From positions 122,642,643 through 122,706,642 of the forward strand of contig NC_134096.1 of NCBI RefSeq assembly GCF_000715075.1: a stretch of DNA of 64,000 nucleotides, written 5' to 3'. The stretch comes from Nicotiana tabacum (lineage: Eukaryota; Streptophyta; Magnoliopsida; Solanales; Solanaceae). Numbering within the stretch: position 1 is the first letter of the stretch; the number at the start of each line of letters is the position of its first letter. The notes beneath the pieces are model-generated. The model saw only the letters and a program-made list of their open reading frames with translations, searched no databases and had not been told where the DNA came from. Position numbers and translations under genes: made by a program. Below are positions 61,001 through 64,000 of the stretch, piece after piece.

Positions 61001-61800
61001 TTTTCATTGCCCAACACCTAGATAATCAAGATGATAACTCACTTGTCATTGACAGTAAATAGCCAATAATGTTATTGTAAATCAATGAAAAAAATATTAT
61101 TTTCACATGACACAAGCAAAAAGTACACTCAAGGATAATGTAAAAATCTCAAAAGTCACGATAATGAAAGGTTAATTAGCTATTTTTCTTCATTTCCGTT
61201 ACAAGTGAAACAAACACGGCACATTAGAGAGGCTTAAATTTCAGAATAACTATTTAATTAGTAACTTTTAAGTATGTAATTATTGCTAGAAGTTCTAGCA
61301 CGCACCTCCAAATGCCAAGCAAAATGTAGAAACATACATATATAAAATTAAATAGTAGTAACTCTTTATTGTCTTGCTAATTGTAACTTACAATTGAATA
61401 GTAGTCCATACAAGAGTCTATGACGTATATTTACATATTTGTATAATAATAACAAATTGAATATGTGTAATAAAAGGGTAAAATAGTCGATCAATGTTTG
61501 AAAGAGATTTTAATAAAATAACTTCTAGTGAAAGTGTTCACACGTATAATATAGTATGATATGATACGAGGATAGAATAGAGAAATATAAAGAGGGGAAG
61601 GGCCTGACGAAGTTAATTAACTAATGAGAAAAATTGATTGATTGACACACATTAACTAGTGATGACGACTATCTCTTTATTTTCAAAACAAAAAAAAAAA
61701 CATTTTGCTTTTCCCCCCTTTCCATCCGCTCGACAATACAATACTATGATTTTGTTTTCTACTTGCCATTCTTAGTCAAGGTCTACTTTCCTCACGTATA
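58059..61800. other. Upstream region of DUF1685 copy 2, duplicated DNA
   Basis: No gene is seen. The proximal part (to about 58270) and blocks near 58800-59185, 59700-60050 and 61580-61800 match the upstream region of copy 1. The stretch 60100-61500 is AT-rich with no partner and nothing I recognise. Confidence 0.6.
59712..59757. promoter_or_regulatory. Conserved W-box and twin G-box module, copy 2
   Basis: W-box TTGACT on the minus strand at 59712-59717, CACGTG at 59731-59736 and 59752-59757. It lies about 1.65 kb upstream of DUF1685 copy 2, with the same internal spacing as the copy 1 module. Confidence 0.5.
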
Positions 61801-62547
61801 TCTTTTGTGCGGGACAAATCGATCCGTTTTGCCTTTAGGATCAATTTCTTATGTGCGTGAGGTCACTTCCTTTTACTAACTCGTTACAAGCCCAACAAAT
61901 AGTATTTCAATATAAAGAGAAGAAAAAGACTTTCCACAACTAATGAGGGACACTTTGTCTTTCACAAAAGACAAAGAAGTAAAGAAGGAACATGAGGCAA
62001 GGGATTTCATTGTCTAATACTTGCAAAAACCTAAAATTGATTTTCTCTCTCAAGTGCTAGCCACCATCTCTCTCATGAGCAAAACAGCTGCAACCTCAAG
62101 GAGTAGATCCAAAGATTGAAGATATCTTAAGTCCTTAGGTTTGTTGAGTCTTTGTTATTTGTTCTTCATTTGTAATCCTACACTACTTTCAAGAAGTGTC
62201 TTTGTAGGACAGATTTAAACAACTGTTTGATTTAGTTTCTTGACTAGAGTTAGTCAAGATTTGTTGCTTTGTAATAGAGTTATTACAAAGAGGCTTGTAA
62301 TATAATTATTGCAAGTAGGTGAGGGATTAAGAGTTTAATTCTTAGGTTACAATAGGTTGTAATGTTAAGTTGCTCGGTTAGTAAAGTTGAAATCCTACAG
62401 TGTAGGTAGTGGGTTTTAATCCCGTGAGTTAGGAGTTTTTCATGTAAAATATTGTTGTGTTATTTACTTACCGTTGTGTGTGTGTGTTCCGTGGGAACTG
62501 ATAGAGTACCAGGTTCTCTATATAGTTTGGTGGACACTAAGTTTCCA
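61800..62547 (+). repeat. Second copia element, 5' LTR and leader (start uncertain)
   Basis: The region before the primer site ends in TTTCCA at 62547. Its left border is not fixed; it must lie right of the conserved block that ends near 61800. No gene is seen in it. Confidence 0.45.
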
Positions 62548-62552
62548 TTAAT

Positions 62553-62563
62553 TGGTATCAGAG
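62553..62563 (+). other. Second copia primer-binding site
   Basis: TGGTATCAGAG, complementary to initiator tRNA-Met, 41 bp before the gag ATG. Confidence 0.75.
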
Positions 62564-62603
62564 AAAGTTCTTTCAAAAAGGTAAACTCCTAGGAAAGATC
62601 TAC

Positions 62604-63777
62604 ATGGATGCTCCACCAAACTTCGAGAAAGGACAATCAACGTACTTACCACCAAGATTCAAAGGCCAATACTATGGTTGGTGGAAAACAAGAATGCATG
62701 ACTTCATCATGACTGAGGACTCAGATTTGTGGGATGTAATATGTGATGGACCTTTTGTTCCCATGAAAATTGTTGGTGAGGGAACAGTTACAGTCCCAAA
62801 AACAATAAAAGAGTACAACGATGCTGATAGAAAGGTTATTGAGAAGAATTTTAGGGCAAAGAAGATTCTTGTTTGTAGCATCCGACCAGATGAATGCAAC
62901 TACATCTCAGCTTGTTAGTCTGCTAAGGAGATCTGGGAAGCTCTTCAAACTGCCCCTGAGGGAACTACTCAGGTTAAGCAGTCCAAAATTGATATGCTTA
63001 CTACTGAGTATGAGCTTTTCAAAATGAAGGAGGATGAGTCTATTCAAGATATGCACACAAGTTTCACCTCCATTATCAATGAGCTTCACTCCCTTGGAGA
63101 AGTCATCCTAAGAAACAAGCTAGTTTGAAAGATACTCATTGTTTTATCAGGTTCCTAGGAAAGTAAAGTGAATGCTATCACTGAAGCCAAGGATCTGCAG
63201 AAGCTGACCATTGATGAATTCATTGGAAATCTCAAAACTTATGAGATGAAGAGAAAGAAGGATCTTGAAAGAAGAGAGCCCAAGAAGGAGAAGAACCTGG
63301 TTCTCAAGGCTGCCAATAAGGACTCAAGTGGTGATGAATCCAACATGGACTATCTCACTCGAAGATTCCAAGAAATGATTCGAAAAAATGGTAGGATTCC
63401 AAAGAAAGGAAGTTCCAACAGGAATTTCAAAGAAAATGATTGCTTCCATAAGTGTGGAAAGTCTGGACACTACATTAAAGACTGTCATCTTCATAAGCAG
63501 GATCATTACAAAACCAACATTGATAAGGCGACTAAGAGGAACCAGGTTCCTGACAGAAGTTCAAAAGAAGAAATGTTGCTGACAACACGGAAAAGCAAGC
63601 CCTGGTTGTCTGGGGAGATTCCTCCAGTGAATCTGAAGGTGAAAATGACCAAGGAGATACATCTATGATGGTTGATGACAATGGATCTTCAGAATATGAG
63701 TCAATCTTGGCACTCATGGACAAATCTGATGATGATGAGGACAAGGAGGAAGATGAGGTAAGTTTTCTTAATGTTTA
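62604..63777 (+). pseudogene. Copia gag (UBN2 type), broken
   Basis: ATG at 62604. The N-terminal part has PPRFKGQYYGWWKTRMHDFI and DLWDVICDGP, then stops at 62916. The same gag resumes as KEIWEALQTAPEGTTQVKQ and KMKEDESIQDMHTSF, then DLQKLTIDEFIGNLKTYEMK from 63168. The nucleocapsid knuckle is CFHKCGKSGHYIKDC. The first Cys is one residue too far away (CX3C), so binding is doubtful. The style suggests a SIRE-like copia lineage. Sequence changes to an LTR at 63793. Confidence 0.8.
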
Positions 63778-63792
63778 AAGAAATTTGAAAAC

Positions 63793-64000
63793 TGTCACGA
63801 CCTGAAATCCCACCACAGGCGTCGTGATGGAACTTAGTCTCTAAGACTAGGTAAGCTGAATACAATTACAATTCAAGTCATTTTTTTTATAATCGAAACC
63901 AACTACGGAAATAATTATAACACCTTCCCAAGACTGGTAATACTGAGTCATGAACTCTAACTGAATACATGCAATGATCTCAAAGATCGAATATACAATA
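63793..64000. repeat. Start of a further gypsy LTR, runs off the window
   Basis: TGTCACGACCTGAAATCCCA begins abruptly in the copia gag region. TGTCACGACC is the same LTR start as in element C, but the following bases differ, so it is another family. Only 208 bp are visible. Confidence 0.6.

Noticed and set aside
60816..61007. 63-residue Cys-rich frame on the minus strand
   Set aside because: Isolated, no domain, no splice context, in AT-rich intergenic DNA.

Overview
This is plant nuclear DNA. It has spliced GT-AG genes, AT-rich intergenic DNA, long (TA)n tracts and many nested LTR retrotransposons and MITEs. The cellulose synthase and the repeat families point to Solanaceae, most likely Nicotiana; that assignment is from recognition, not from a search. 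All coordinates were read by hand. Starts of reading frames were checked for a true ATG.

Five host genes are supported, all on the minus strand: (1) an intronless LRR receptor-like protein of the RLP51/RLP55 type (2670-3872); (2) a complete 13-exon secondary-wall cellulose synthase, CesA8 (24048-28568, 981 residues); (3) an 11-exon WD40 protein resembling WDR53 (30407-37169, 374 residues); (4) and (5) two paralogous DUF1685 genes (39584-40270 and 57360-58058) from an old tandem duplication whose intergenic DNA is still alignable.

Region by region. 1-2150: four small TIR elements. 2670-3872: the RLP gene. 5252-22486: a minus-strand gypsy element with a perfect CATGA target duplication, heavily disrupted. 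It holds a CACTA remnant carrying a tRNA-Gly-like sequence, LTR fragments, and a 10.56-kb chromodomain gypsy element (9182-19741) with 2.7-kb LTRs. 22487-24047: MITE and LTR remnants. 24048-37169: CesA8 and the WD40 gene, whose introns hold a hAT MITE and a Stowaway MITE. 37600-38700: a 740-bp hAT element between two (TA)n tracts. 39584-48600: DUF1685 copy 1 and its upstream region, split by a hAT MITE that was itself split by a copia element. 48907-55491: a 5'-truncated Tat/Ogre-type gypsy element with an antisense, spliced gene, and a 582-bp CACTA element with a second tRNA-Gly piece. 55880-56955: a MULE-like foldback. 57360-61800: DUF1685 copy 2 and its upstream region. 61800-64000: the 5' part of another copia element, interrupted at 63793 by a further LTR.

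The host genes do not form a pathway as a set. CesA8 acts in secondary-wall cellulose synthesis and has MYB46-type promoter motifs. The RLP is probably a cell-surface receptor. The WD40 and DUF1685 proteins have no assigned role from sequence. All retroelement coding regions carry stops or frameshifts and look dead. The most unusual items are the tRNA-Gly-derived sequence with intact Pol III boxes inside a CACTA element, the conserved W-box plus twin G-box module upstream of both DUF1685 genes, the antisense gene with its own TATA box in the Tat element, and the palindrome arrays in two gypsy LTR families.
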